Source: Streptomyces subrutilus (GTDB lineage Bacteria; Actinomycetota; Actinomycetes; Streptomycetales; Streptomycetaceae). Taken from it: 64,000 bases of DNA. The DNA lies in NCBI RefSeq assembly GCF_008704535.1, contig NZ_CP023701.1:372001-436000 (forward strand), read 5' to 3'. The translations under genes and the position numbers were made by a program. Of the stretch, positions 35,831-43,917 are shown one piece after another (the first letter of the stretch is position 1; every line of letters starts with the position of its first letter). Under the pieces are notes generated by a model. That model saw nothing but the letters and a program-made list of their open reading frames with translations. It had not been told where the DNA came from and made no database searches.

Positions 35831-36108
35831 CCGGTGTGCGGGTGCGGGCCGCCGCCTGCCTGGCCGCGGCTCTGCTCGGCGGCGCCGCCGCACCGGCCGC
35901 CGCCGGTGGCAGCCTGATCACCGTCATCGACAACTCCCACGCCGACTCCGTCCTGGAGGTCGACCGTTCGGCCAACGTGCAGAGCGGCAGCGGTACCGCC
36001 GGCAGCGACCACGACGGCAGTGCGGTCGACATGCTCGCCACCCTCGTCCACGCCGGTCACCCCGGCGAGGACGACAGGGAGGGAGGGGACGGCGGAGAAG
36101 GCGGCTGA
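35827..36108 (+). CDS. small secreted Asp/Gly-rich protein
   Basis: 93 residues with a signal peptide (RVRAAACLAAALLGGAAAPA, cleavage after AAAGG), then SLITVIDNSHADSVLEVDRS and an acidic glycine-rich tail (HPGEDDREGGDGGEGG). GTG 35827 overlaps the preceding stop, so it is translationally coupled to the PEP-mutase-like gene. There are no cysteines in the mature part. I do not know the family. Confidence 0.55.
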   Translation: MTGVRVRAAACLAAALLGGAAAPAAAGGSLITVIDNSHADSVLEVDRSANVQSGSGTAGSDHDGSAVDMLATLVHAGHPGEDDREGGDGGEGG

Positions 36109-36146
36109 GGCACCCCCGGCGGGGCCCGGCAACGGCGGCGGCCCGT

Positions 36147-36902
36147 CTACGAGGGGCAGCACGGCCCGGGGGCGTCGGTCGAGGCGCCGCAGACAGCGCA
36201 CCGGCACCGAGCCGTGCCGGTCCCGGTGCGGAGCCCGGTGCGGAGTCCGGCCGGGGGCGCCGGCTCGCCGAGGGCGCGGGCCGCGGTCCGCCACGCGGCG
36301 GTGACGGCCCGGTGGGCGCGGTCGGTGGCGTCCGGCACGTGGGCCGGCAGCCGGAGCGGGGCGCCGATGTGGACGTGCAGTCCGGGCCGGCGCAGCGGGG
36401 CCGTCACGGTGCCGGCGAACTGCTTGGCCCCGCTGCCCGAGCACAGCCGGCGGACCCCCGCCTGACCCACCGGTACGACGGGGGCTCCCGTCGCGGCGGC
36501 CAACCGGGCGAGGCCGCTGCGGAAGGGCCCGGGAGCGCACTCGGCCGCGTCCCACCGGGCCGGCAGCCGTCCCTCCCCGTACAGCAGGACGGTACGGCCG
36601 CGGCCGAGGGCGGCGGCCGCGGCCTCCAGGGATTCGGCGGCGCGGGCGGTGCCCCGGTGGACGGCGATGTGGCCCTCGCGCCGGAGCGCCGCACCGAGCA
36701 GCGGCACCCGCCACAGACCGGCGGTGGCCAGCACCACGGGCTCGATCCCGTACCGGCGCAGGGCCGCGACCACCACGGCCGGGTCGGCGAGCGAGGTGTG
36801 GTTGGCGACGACGATGGCCCCGGCGGGCAGGCGGGCGGGGTCGGCGGTGACGGTCAGCCTGCCGAAGGCGGGGACGACGGCGGCGGCGATGCGGCTGAGC
36901 AT
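36147..36902 (-). CDS. lysophospholipid acyltransferase (PlsC-like)
   Basis: 251 residues of the AGPAT family: catalytic HTSLAD (H-x4-D) in IVVANHTSLADPAVVV, then VPLLGAALRREGHIAVHR, the block III YGEGRLPARW and block IV VPVGQAG. It transfers an acyl chain to a lysophospholipid or related alcohol at the membrane. The C-terminal tail contains five cysteines (RCRCAVCGASTDAPGPCC), unusual for the family. ATG 36902 has only a weak ribosome binding site. Divergent from the FAD oxidase gene with a palindrome in between. Confidence 0.88.
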   Translation of the reverse strand: MLSRIAAAVVPAFGRLTVTADPARLPAGAIVVANHTSLADPAVVVAALRRYGIEPVVLATAGLWRVPLLGAALRREGHIAVHRGTARAAESLEAAAAALGRGRTVLLYGEGRLPARWDAAECAPGPFRSGLARLAAATGAPVVPVGQAGVRRLCSGSGAKQFAGTVTAPLRRPGLHVHIGAPLRLPAHVPDATDRAHRAVTAAWRTAARALGEPAPPAGLRTGLRTGTGTARCRCAVCGASTDAPGPCCPS

Positions 36903-37204
36903 GGGAGGCCCCGTTCGGAGGGTGCGCGGTGGTGTCGCGGCGGTGGTGTGGCGCGCCGCGGTGGTCGTTCCATGATCGGGCGGGAGGGACGGCCCGGGCA
37001 TGAGTAGGCGTACTCAACCGGCACGGGGCGGGACCCCAGCGCCGCGCACCGAGGCGGTCCGGAAGGGAGCGTGGAGCACGTGGCGGCGCGGGCGTGCCCC
37101 CGCGCGCCCCGGCCGGGCGCGTTCTCGGGCACCGGGCCGCGGGGAGGAATGCACCGTTCGCACGCCCGGCGGGCCGGGCCCTGGGCGGTACGGGGGGAGC
37201 TGGG
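36903..37204. other. divergent promoter region
   Basis: No gene. It contains the TGAGTA/TACTCA palindrome annotated separately. The 37193-37200 GGGGGAGC is the ribosome binding site for the TTG-started oxidase. Confidence 0.45.
37001..37016. promoter_or_regulatory. TGAGTA-N4-TACTCA palindrome
   Basis: Perfect 6-bp arms (37001-37006, 37011-37016) around GGCG, 99 bases upstream of the acyltransferase start and 189 upstream of the oxidase. It is a symmetric operator candidate for a dimeric regulator such as the TetR type, or a promoter element of the acyltransferase. Confidence 0.4.
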
Positions 37205-38377
37205 TTGACGACGTCGTCGGAGAGCGCCGGTGTGATCGTGGTCGGCGGCGGGGCCGTGGGGCTCGCGTCGGCCTGGGAGGTGGCGCGGCGCGGTCGGCCG
37301 GTGCTGTTGCTGGAACGATTCGCCCTGGGCCACGAGCGGGGCGGTTCGGCCGGGCTCGAACGCCAGTGGCGCGTGCAGTACAGCGAGGAGCGCTGGTCGC
37401 GCCTGGCCCTCGCGACGCTGCCGCTGTGGCGATCCCTGGAGTCGGTGTCGGGGCGGCGGCTGGTCCACGCGACGGGCAGCCTGTGGTTCGGGCGCACCGG
37501 CGTGGCCACCAGTGAGGGGGAGCTGCGGGCGGCGGCCTCCGTCATGGAGCGGCTGGGCGTGCCGCACGACTGGCTGACCGCGTCCGAGATCGAGGCGCGC
37601 TTCGGGTTCGCCGGGCTGCCGCGCGACTACGAGGGCTTCCACCAGGCCGACGGCGGGGTGATCGACGTGCGGGGGACCCTGGCCGCGCTGGCGGGCCTCG
37701 GCGCGGCGGCCGGCGTCCGCGTCCGGGAGCACGAGCACGTGCGCGCCATCGCACCGGACGGCACGGGCGTGAGCGTCCGCACCGATCGGGGCGTCCACCG
37801 CGCCGAGAGCGTCATCGTCAATGCCGGTGCGTTCGGCGGCGCGCTCCTGCAGGGTCTGGGCTGCCCGGTCGACCTGCACGTCTTCCGCATGAGCTCGGGG
37901 TACTTCGCGTGCCGCGGTCCCGCCGTCGACCTGCCCACCTGGTACGCGTTCGTCGAGCCCGACGCCTCGGGCGCCAACCGGTCGTTCTACGGCTTCGGCC
38001 GCAACCCGTGGACCGGTGGCGACCTGGTGCGCGCGGCGCCGGACACCGAGGTGCCGGTGGCCGCGGCGGACGCGGCGGACCCGCAGCAGCCGGACGCGGG
38101 CGATCTGGCCCGTACCGCCGACTGGGTCCGGGCCCATCTGCCGGGTCTGGTGCCCGAGGTCCGCGGAGCGGGCACCTGCCTCGCCTCGCTGCCCGCCGAT
38201 CCGGCGCGGCAGTTCCTGCTCGGGACGCTTTCGGGGCGGATACCCGACGGCGAGCGGGTGGTGGTGCAGGCGGGCGGCTGGGCCTTCAAGTTCGTGCCCG
38301 CCTTCGGCCGGATCTGCGCGGACCTGGCGCTCGACGGGAGCAGTTCCCGCCACGAGGGCACGGTGGTGCTGCGGTGA
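37205..38377 (+). CDS. FAD-dependent oxidase (sarcosine/N-methylamino-acid oxidase-like, DAO family)
   Basis: 390 residues. The FAD motif VIVVGGGAVGLASAWEVARR opens the protein, followed by LLLERFALGHERGGSAG, where the GGSAG segment may be a flavin-contact or covalent-attachment region. The pattern (VQYSEERWSRLALATLPLW, GRNPWTGGDL, a C-terminal VQAGGWAFKFVPAFG) resembles monomeric sarcosine or N-methyltryptophan oxidases. TTG 37205 has a GGGGGAGC site five bases ahead. Its stop overlaps the next gene's GTG, so oxidase and dehydrogenase are coupled. Confidence 0.87.
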   Translation: MTTSSESAGVIVVGGGAVGLASAWEVARRGRPVLLLERFALGHERGGSAGLERQWRVQYSEERWSRLALATLPLWRSLESVSGRRLVHATGSLWFGRTGVATSEGELRAAASVMERLGVPHDWLTASEIEARFGFAGLPRDYEGFHQADGGVIDVRGTLAALAGLGAAAGVRVREHEHVRAIAPDGTGVSVRTDRGVHRAESVIVNAGAFGGALLQGLGCPVDLHVFRMSSGYFACRGPAVDLPTWYAFVEPDASGANRSFYGFGRNPWTGGDLVRAAPDTEVPVAAADAADPQQPDAGDLARTADWVRAHLPGLVPEVRGAGTCLASLPADPARQFLLGTLSGRIPDGERVVVQAGGWAFKFVPAFGRICADLALDGSSSRHEGTVVLR

Positions 38378-39537
38378 ACGCACTGACACGGGACCCCTGG
38401 CTGGACGGGTCGGGCGTCCGCGTACGACGGCACCGGGGTCCGTCCGGGCGCACCCTCTACGTCGCGCTCGCACCGGGCGGGCGCGGCCGGGCGCTGCCGG
38501 GCAACGGCGGGCTGCGCGTGGTGACCGGGGCCCCGCCGAGCGGGGGTGCGCGGCGGCTCGGCCGTCGGCTCGCGGTGGAGATGCTGCTCAAGCACCGGCT
38601 GCACCACACCGGTTTCTCGGGTGCGAAGCTGCTGGTCACCGGCGCGGCGGGGGTGGACGAGGAGCTGTTGGCGTGGATCGCGGCCGTACTGGGCCAGCAC
38701 GCGGGGCGGTTGTACACGGGCGCGGACATGGGGGTGACGGCCGTCGACATGGAGCGGCTCGCCCGGCTGTCCCCGTACGTGCTCAACGCCGTCGGGAGCC
38801 GGGCGGAGCCCCACGCCTCGACCGCGGCGGGGGTGCGGGGTGCGGTGGAGGCGTGGGCGCGCGGGCCGGTGGCCGGGATGCGCGTGCTGGTGCACGGGGC
38901 CGGCAAGGTCGGCGCGGTGCTGGCCGCGGAACTGGCCGCGGCGGGGGCGGGGGTGCTGGTCCACGACCGTGATCCGGCGGTCGCGGAGGTGCCCGGGTGC
39001 ACGGCCGTGCGGGACTGGACCGGCGCGGAGGTGGACGTCTTCGTGCCCTGCTCGGTGAGCGACCTGGTCGACCCGGCGCTCGCGAGGACGCTGCGCTGCG
39101 GGGCGGTGATCGGCTCGGCCAACGCGGTGCTGGCCGACGAGGAGGCGACGCTGCGGGTGCTGGCGGAGCGCGGGATCGTCTACCTGCCGACGCCGCTGGT
39201 CGGCGCGGGCGCCGTCATCGTCGACTCGATCGAGTACTACGCTCCCGAGGCGTTCCGGCTGGCGGAGCCGCACGAGGTGTACGCCTTCGTCCGGGCGACG
39301 GTCGGGGACTCGGTGCGGTGGCTGCTGGACGCGGCGTCGGACCTCTCCCCCGCCGCGTTGCTGCGCGAGCGGCAGTCGCTGTCCGCTCCGGTCCCGGTTC
39401 CCGGGGTCCCGGCGGCGCGGTCGGCCGCCGGGCCGGAAGAGCGGTTCTGCGGCCTGCGCTTCGCCCCGGCCGGCCTCGCGGACCGCGGCCGGCCCACCGG
39501 AGGGCGGGTGCCGGACGGCGCGGCCGGCGGCGGATGA
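38374..39537 (+). CDS. Glu/Leu/Phe/Val dehydrogenase family protein
   Basis: 387 residues of the amino-acid dehydrogenase family. The substrate half has the lysines in EMLLKHRLHHTGFSGAKLLV and the TGADMGVTAVDM motif where other members have the catalytic acid; the NAD half has VLVHGAGKVGAVLAAELAAA and the PCSVSDLV, SANAVLADEEA motifs of leucine/phenylalanine dehydrogenases. It would deaminate an amino acid to a 2-oxo acid with NAD(P). The GTG overlaps the oxidase stop. The C-terminal 50 residues are an unusual Pro/Arg-rich extension. Confidence 0.85.
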   Translation: MNALTRDPWLDGSGVRVRRHRGPSGRTLYVALAPGGRGRALPGNGGLRVVTGAPPSGGARRLGRRLAVEMLLKHRLHHTGFSGAKLLVTGAAGVDEELLAWIAAVLGQHAGRLYTGADMGVTAVDMERLARLSPYVLNAVGSRAEPHASTAAGVRGAVEAWARGPVAGMRVLVHGAGKVGAVLAAELAAAGAGVLVHDRDPAVAEVPGCTAVRDWTGAEVDVFVPCSVSDLVDPALARTLRCGAVIGSANAVLADEEATLRVLAERGIVYLPTPLVGAGAVIVDSIEYYAPEAFRLAEPHEVYAFVRATVGDSVRWLLDAASDLSPAALLRERQSLSAPVPVPGVPAARSAAGPEERFCGLRFAPAGLADRGRPTGGRVPDGAAGGG

Positions 39538-39555
39538 GCGCAGGGGCGGGGACCG

Positions 39556-40038
39556 TCAGTGGGGCAGGCGGCGGCCGCAGCCGGCGCAGTGGCGGGCGTC
39601 GCGTTCGGTGGCGGGGCGGCCGCACGCGGCGCAGACCGGGTCCGGGAGGGCGGCCGCCCCGTCCGCCCCGGCGCGCGGGGCGGGGCCGATGCCGAGGGGC
39701 GGGCGGCGCCGGTGCGCGGTGGCGTACGTCATCCCGTCGGCGCCGGCGCACAGCGCGCGGGTGGCGCCGACGGGCATCCACACCACGGAGCCCGCTTCGA
39801 GGACCCAGGTCGTGTCGGGGGTGCGGAGCTCTCCCGTACCGGCGACGACGACGAGGAGCACGCCGAGGACCGGCTCGGTGTGCTCGCCGATCCGCGCGCC
39901 CGGGCCGAGTCGGATCAGGTTGGCGTCCAGGTCCCTCACCGGGTCGCCCAGGGCCCAGCCGACTCCGAGCTGTCCCGGGCCGACGGCGGCGTTCTGGGCC
40001 GGCGGGACCACCTGCACGGCGGGGCGGGTCGAGGTCAT
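39556..40038 (-). CDS. cupin-like protein with C-terminal zinc ribbon
   Basis: 160 residues. The first 110 form a small cupin (NLIRLGPGARIGEHTEPVLG, then GVLLVVVAGTGELRTP and AGSVVWMPVGATRALCAG), with a single metal-type His in the first motif. The tail is a zinc ribbon: CAACGRPATERDARHCAGCG (two CxxC knuckles). The fusion suggests metal or partner binding rather than classic dioxygenase activity. Convergent with the dehydrogenase gene (18-base gap). Function unknown. Confidence 0.75.
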   Translation of the reverse strand: MTSTRPAVQVVPPAQNAAVGPGQLGVGWALGDPVRDLDANLIRLGPGARIGEHTEPVLGVLLVVVAGTGELRTPDTTWVLEAGSVVWMPVGATRALCAGADGMTYATAHRRRPPLGIGPAPRAGADGAAALPDPVCAACGRPATERDARHCAGCGRRLPH

Positions 40039-40151
40039 GGGGGGCTCCAGCTGCCGGACGCACGGTTCGTCAGGGGGCAGCCTCCCACAGCCGGACGGCC
40101 CGCACCCGGGCGTCGGCGGGGCCGGTGGTTCCCGGGCCGTGCCGGGGTGCG

Positions 40152-40192
40152 CCGCCGGCCCGCCGCCCGGGTGGTGGGCGACGGGCCGGCGG
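40152..40192 (-). terminator. hairpin after the PI-PLC gene
   Basis: Eleven-base arms CCGCCGGCCCG (40152-40162) and CGGGCCGGCGG (40182-40192) lie just downstream of the PI-PLC stop codon on the minus strand. Confidence 0.5.
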
Positions 40193-40219
40193 TCCGCCCG
40201 CCGGTGGGGGACGCGCGGG

Positions 40220-42376
40220 TCAGCGGGTGGTCATCAGGACCTGGCTCGATCCGTCGGGCAGGCCGGCCAGCGCGACCCGGTCCCCGGCGAAGGCGCCGGC
40301 TCCGGCGCGGCCGGGCAGCGGGCGGAACGGTGTCCATGCCCCGCCCCGGTCGCGGGTGGTGTGGTGGACGTTCCCGTCGAGGCCGACCGCCAGGACCCGG
40401 CTGTCGCCGTTCGGCAGGCCCGTGATGGCCAGTGCCCGGGCGCCCATCATCGGGGTGTCGACTCCGGCGGGGCCGTTCCAGCCCTGCAGGCTGCCGTCGG
40501 CGCGCAGGACGGTGTGCCAGATGTTGCCGTCGGTGCCGATCGCGACGAGCTGGCCTTCGCCGCCGGGCAGCGCGGCGATGGCGAGCGCGCGGCCCCGGAA
40601 GTCCGGCGCGTTGACCCCGGCGACGATCGGCCAGGCGCTCCATGACCCGTCGGACTGCCGGGTGCCCAGCCGCATCCGGCCGTCCTCGCCGAAGACCAGG
40701 ACCCGGGTGGAGCCGTCCGGCATGCCCGCGGCCGCGACCTGGGTGGTGCGCAGCAGGGCGCCGGTTCCGGGCCCGGCGGACATGGCGGCCCAGCCCTGCC
40801 AGCTGCCGTCGGGGTGGCGGACGGTGTGGTAGGTGACGCCGTCCGTGCCCACGGCCACCAATTGGCTCGATCCGTCGGGCAGGCCGGTGATGGTCGAGGC
40901 GGACGCCTTGAACGCGCCGGCCTTGCCGGCGCCGGGCAGCAGTGCCCAGCCCTGCCAGGCGCCGTCCGCGTGACGGATGTTGTGGTAGAGGTTGCCGTCG
41001 ATGCCGGTACCGGTCACCTGGGTGCTGCCGTCGGGCAGCGCGGCCGCGGACACCTGCGATCCGACGAAGCGCAGGGAGGTTCCGGCGCCGCTCAGCGGGC
41101 GCGGACCGGTCCACGTTCCGTCGGGGGCGCCCGTCGCGGAGTGGAAGGTGTGCGGGGTGGTGGGCGGGGTGTTGCGCGCGATGATCTCCCGTTGGAGTTC
41201 GCCGGCGCGCACGCCGGCCCGGTCCTGGTTGACGTCGTCGGTCATGACGATGTTCATGTTCTCGGAGATGTTGGAGCCGCTCCAGTCCCCCCTCAGCTTC
41301 GCCAGGATCTGGGGGTTGAGCTGGTTCTCCAGGTGGAGCAGGTACTGCGAGGTGACCGACGAGGGCATCGCTCCGATCTTCTCCAGGCCCTGGGCCACGA
41401 CCAGGTCCGGGATGGAGAGGGAGGGGTCGATGATGCTCTGTAGGACGAAGAACTTCCCGGTGGTGTCGCCCGGGTCCTTGTCGAGGACCTGGTCGCCCCG
41501 GCCCAGCACCGCGTCGAAGTTCTTCTGCAGGGTGTCCCGGTCGAAGAGCGCCTTGACGAAGTCGGTCCAGTGGGTGTCCGCCTGCACGTAGCTGCCGCGG
41601 TACGTCTGCGCGCCGGGTCCCCAGGCCCAGGGCTGGCCGGTGGTGGCCTTGTCGTCGATGAGGACGACGTGGCGGCCCGCCGCGAGGTACTGGTCGTAGG
41701 TGGAGTCGGGGGTCAACGAGCCGTCGGCGAGGGCGGGGTGGCCCGGGCCGCCGCCGATCGCGTCGGCGAGCAGGGTGGCGGCCTCGGTGTTGGCGGCGCG
41801 GGCGGTGTCGGGCGCCGCGGCCGTCGACAGCCGGATGATGACGATCTCCTGGGGGTGCCGGGCGATCCAGTCCGCGACCTGGTCGACCTCGCCGCTGACG
41901 GCGGGCGCTCCCCCGCTCGCGGGAGAGTCGAAGAACTGGTTGCCCGTCGGGCCGCCGTGGTAGGTGAACCACTTGCCGCCCTGCTTGCACAGGCGCAGGT
42001 CGAAATACCGCGCCCCACCGTCGAGTTGCTGGACGAGGGTGCCGCTCTGGCTGCGCGACATGCTCGCCGCGATGGAGGGGAAGGTACGGGAGATCGAGGC
42101 CTGGTCGCCGGCGTCGCACACGCCGCTGTTCCGGGTGATGCTCCAGGAGCCGGCGTCGTGGCTGCCGGGCATGACGATGCGGTTGAGCGGCCGGCCGCCG
42201 AGGACCGACCGGTTCTCGGCCATCCAGGTGCGCAGGTCGGCCGAGGCCCGGCCGGAGGTGGAGGCCGCGGCCGGCGCGTCGGCGGGGGCCGGGGCCGTGG
42301 CCGCCGCGGCGGCGCCGGGAGAGAGGGCCGAGGCTGCGATCAGCAGCCCCGCGACCCAGTGGACACCAGTCTTCAT
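40220..42376 (-). CDS. secreted PI-specific phospholipase C X-domain protein with six C-terminal repeats
   Basis: 718 residues. A signal peptide (VHWVAGLLIAASALSPGAAA) precedes a PI-PLC X domain: NRIVMPGSHDAGSWSI (general-base His), GARYFDLRLCKQGGKWFTYH and EIVIIRLSTAAA with the usual acidic residues. From about residue 425 six repeats of about 50 residues follow, each with a LPDGSxQV-type motif and a DGxxxH segment (for example GLPDGSSQLVAVGTDG), as in lectin-like beta-propellers. The protein is secreted and may cleave inositol phospholipids of hosts or neighbours, with the repeats binding carbohydrate. One base after the DJ-1-like stop, so cotranscribed. Confidence 0.85.
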   Translation of the reverse strand: MKTGVHWVAGLLIAASALSPGAAAAATAPAPADAPAAASTSGRASADLRTWMAENRSVLGGRPLNRIVMPGSHDAGSWSITRNSGVCDAGDQASISRTFPSIAASMSRSQSGTLVQQLDGGARYFDLRLCKQGGKWFTYHGGPTGNQFFDSPASGGAPAVSGEVDQVADWIARHPQEIVIIRLSTAAAPDTARAANTEAATLLADAIGGGPGHPALADGSLTPDSTYDQYLAAGRHVVLIDDKATTGQPWAWGPGAQTYRGSYVQADTHWTDFVKALFDRDTLQKNFDAVLGRGDQVLDKDPGDTTGKFFVLQSIIDPSLSIPDLVVAQGLEKIGAMPSSVTSQYLLHLENQLNPQILAKLRGDWSGSNISENMNIVMTDDVNQDRAGVRAGELQREIIARNTPPTTPHTFHSATGAPDGTWTGPRPLSGAGTSLRFVGSQVSAAALPDGSTQVTGTGIDGNLYHNIRHADGAWQGWALLPGAGKAGAFKASASTITGLPDGSSQLVAVGTDGVTYHTVRHPDGSWQGWAAMSAGPGTGALLRTTQVAAAGMPDGSTRVLVFGEDGRMRLGTRQSDGSWSAWPIVAGVNAPDFRGRALAIAALPGGEGQLVAIGTDGNIWHTVLRADGSLQGWNGPAGVDTPMMGARALAITGLPNGDSRVLAVGLDGNVHHTTRDRGGAWTPFRPLPGRAGAGAFAGDRVALAGLPDGSSQVLMTTR

Positions 42377-42377
42377 G

Positions 42378-43151
42378 TCATCCCTTCGGTGCTGCGGACG
42401 TGGGCCGGCCGGACCGGACCAGGGCGAGGTAGTCCGAGGCGAGCCGGTGGCAGTCGCCGGGCCAGCGGGCGGAGAGGTAGTTGCGGTCCCGGACGGTGAA
42501 GCCCCGGCCGGGTCGCGCGGCGGTGTCCCGGACGGGGAGCACCGGACCGGGCGCGAAGTGCCGGGGATCGGCCAGTGCGGCCGTGACCTCGGCCTGCACG
42601 GTGGTCGGATAGGTGCGGTAGTAGCGGCCCAGCCAGAGCCGGGTGAGGTTCCACGCCGTCAGCTCCAGCAGCGCGGTCAGGGCGGTGGTCCGGCGTCCGT
42701 ACAGCACGGAGCGGCCGGTCGCCGGGTCCGTCGCCCGCGCGGCCAGCAGCACGCCGTGGCACACCATCCCGAGGGGCAGGTCCCGGGCGAAGGCGGCCGC
42801 GACCAGCGCCTGGGCGGTGGTGTCCTCCAGCAGCGTGCGCATGCCCGGGGCATGGCCCCCGGGGACGAAGAGGCCGGTCAGGGCGGCCGGGTCGACCTCG
42901 GCGTAGGCCAGCGGCGCCTGGAAGCGGGGGTCGGCGGCGAGCCGCCGGTAGGTGGCGCGTTCGGCGCGGCGGGTCATCAGCCAGGGCGAGAGCAGCGAGA
43001 ACCCGGTGTCGGTGAGCCGGCGGTCGGCGGCCGCCGGGAGGCCGTCGGGCGTGGCGAACCGTACGTCGAACCCGGCGTCCCGCAGCGCCGCCCAGGGCAC
43101 GGCGGCCTCGGTGGGGTCGTAGCCGGAGGCGGGCAGCAGGAAGACGATCAC
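42378..43151 (-). CDS. DJ-1/PfpI (type 1 glutamine amidotransferase-like) protein
   Basis: 257 residues. The nucleophile elbow GMVCHGVLLAA carries the conserved cysteine, preceded by LFVPGGHAPGMRTLL; the opening IVFLLPASGYDPTEAAVPWA matches Hsp31-like/PfpI proteins, which include glyoxalases and hydrolases. GTG 43151 has GGAG upstream. It follows the enolase-superfamily remnant and is the first gene of a two-gene unit with the PI-PLC. Confidence 0.85.
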   Translation of the reverse strand: MIVFLLPASGYDPTEAAVPWAALRDAGFDVRFATPDGLPAAADRRLTDTGFSLLSPWLMTRRAERATYRRLAADPRFQAPLAYAEVDPAALTGLFVPGGHAPGMRTLLEDTTAQALVAAAFARDLPLGMVCHGVLLAARATDPATGRSVLYGRRTTALTALLELTAWNLTRLWLGRYYRTYPTTVQAEVTAALADPRHFAPGPVLPVRDTAARPGRGFTVRDRNYLSARWPGDCHRLASDYLALVRSGRPTSAAPKG

Positions 43152-43279
43152 GCGGTGCTCCTCGAAGGGTGGGACGGCGCCGGGTGCGGGCGAGTTCGAC
43201 GGCGGTCCGCGGCCCCTTGTCGCGCAGGGTCCGCAGGGTCCGCAGGGCGAGCCGGCCGGCGGTGACGACGCTCGTGCGC

Positions 43280-43779
43280 CGGCCCCGGCGCCGTGATGGG
43301 CAGCCGGGCGACGGCGGTGCGCGCGCTCAGCACGTCGTGGTCGTCCATGGGCGGCGGCTCCTCCAGCCAGGCCGTGCCGAGGTCGGCGCGGGCGTCGGCG
43401 AAGTACCGGGCGCGGGCCGGGTCCCGGAGGGGTGCGTCGGCCACCGCGGTCACCCGCCGGCCCTGGTTGGCGTCGACGCCGGTTCGATCCGGGCGTTGCG
43501 CGGGCCCAGGTAGGCCCTTTCGCGCAGCCGCTGCTGCACGGTCGGGATGTCGGCGGGGTCCAGCCCCAGCAGGTACCGGCCGAGCAGATCGCCGAGCCCC
43601 GCGCGCTCGCTGGCCATCGCCGGGCCGGCGGACCAGCCTTCGACCCCGTCGTCGGTGAAGAGGCTGATCGGGTCGAGGCGGTCGTGGGTCCGGGGGCGGC
43701 CGGGGATCCAGGCCGGGCGGAAGGGCGTGGGCGGCGGGACGGCGACGTGGTGGAGCTCGATGCGGTAACGGGCGGCCAT
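43280..43779 (-). pseudogene. broken mandelate racemase/muconate lactonising enzyme (enolase superfamily)
   Basis: The 5' part starts well: ATG 43779 with GAGAGG before it, then ARYRIELHHVAVPPPTPFRP, a FTDDGVEGWSAGPAMASERA piece and DIPTVQQRLRERAYLGPR, as in intact mandelate racemase proteins. It then breaks near 43480. In another frame (43477 down to 43280) the core continues GVDANQGRRVTAV and FADARADLGTAWLEEP, PMDDHDVLS, the metal-binding segment of the barrel. About 100 residues between these parts are missing and the C-terminal half is lost. The enzyme is certainly inactive. The divergent AraC gene upstream is intact. Confidence 0.75.
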
Positions 43780-43917
43780 GGGCACCTCTCGGCTGGGACA
43801 AGGCCCGACCCTAGGAGCGGCGCCGGAGACGGTCATCCACCCCGGCGGCCACGCTCTTCGCATCCGGTACCCGCGGACCGGTTGACTCCGGCGGCGCCCC
43901 CGCATTGACTGGCCGCC

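Noticed and set aside
43148..43801. 217-codon minus-strand frame as an independent gene
   Set aside because: Only its middle third (VDANQG region) is protein-like and that belongs to the enolase-superfamily remnant; both ends are shadow sequence.
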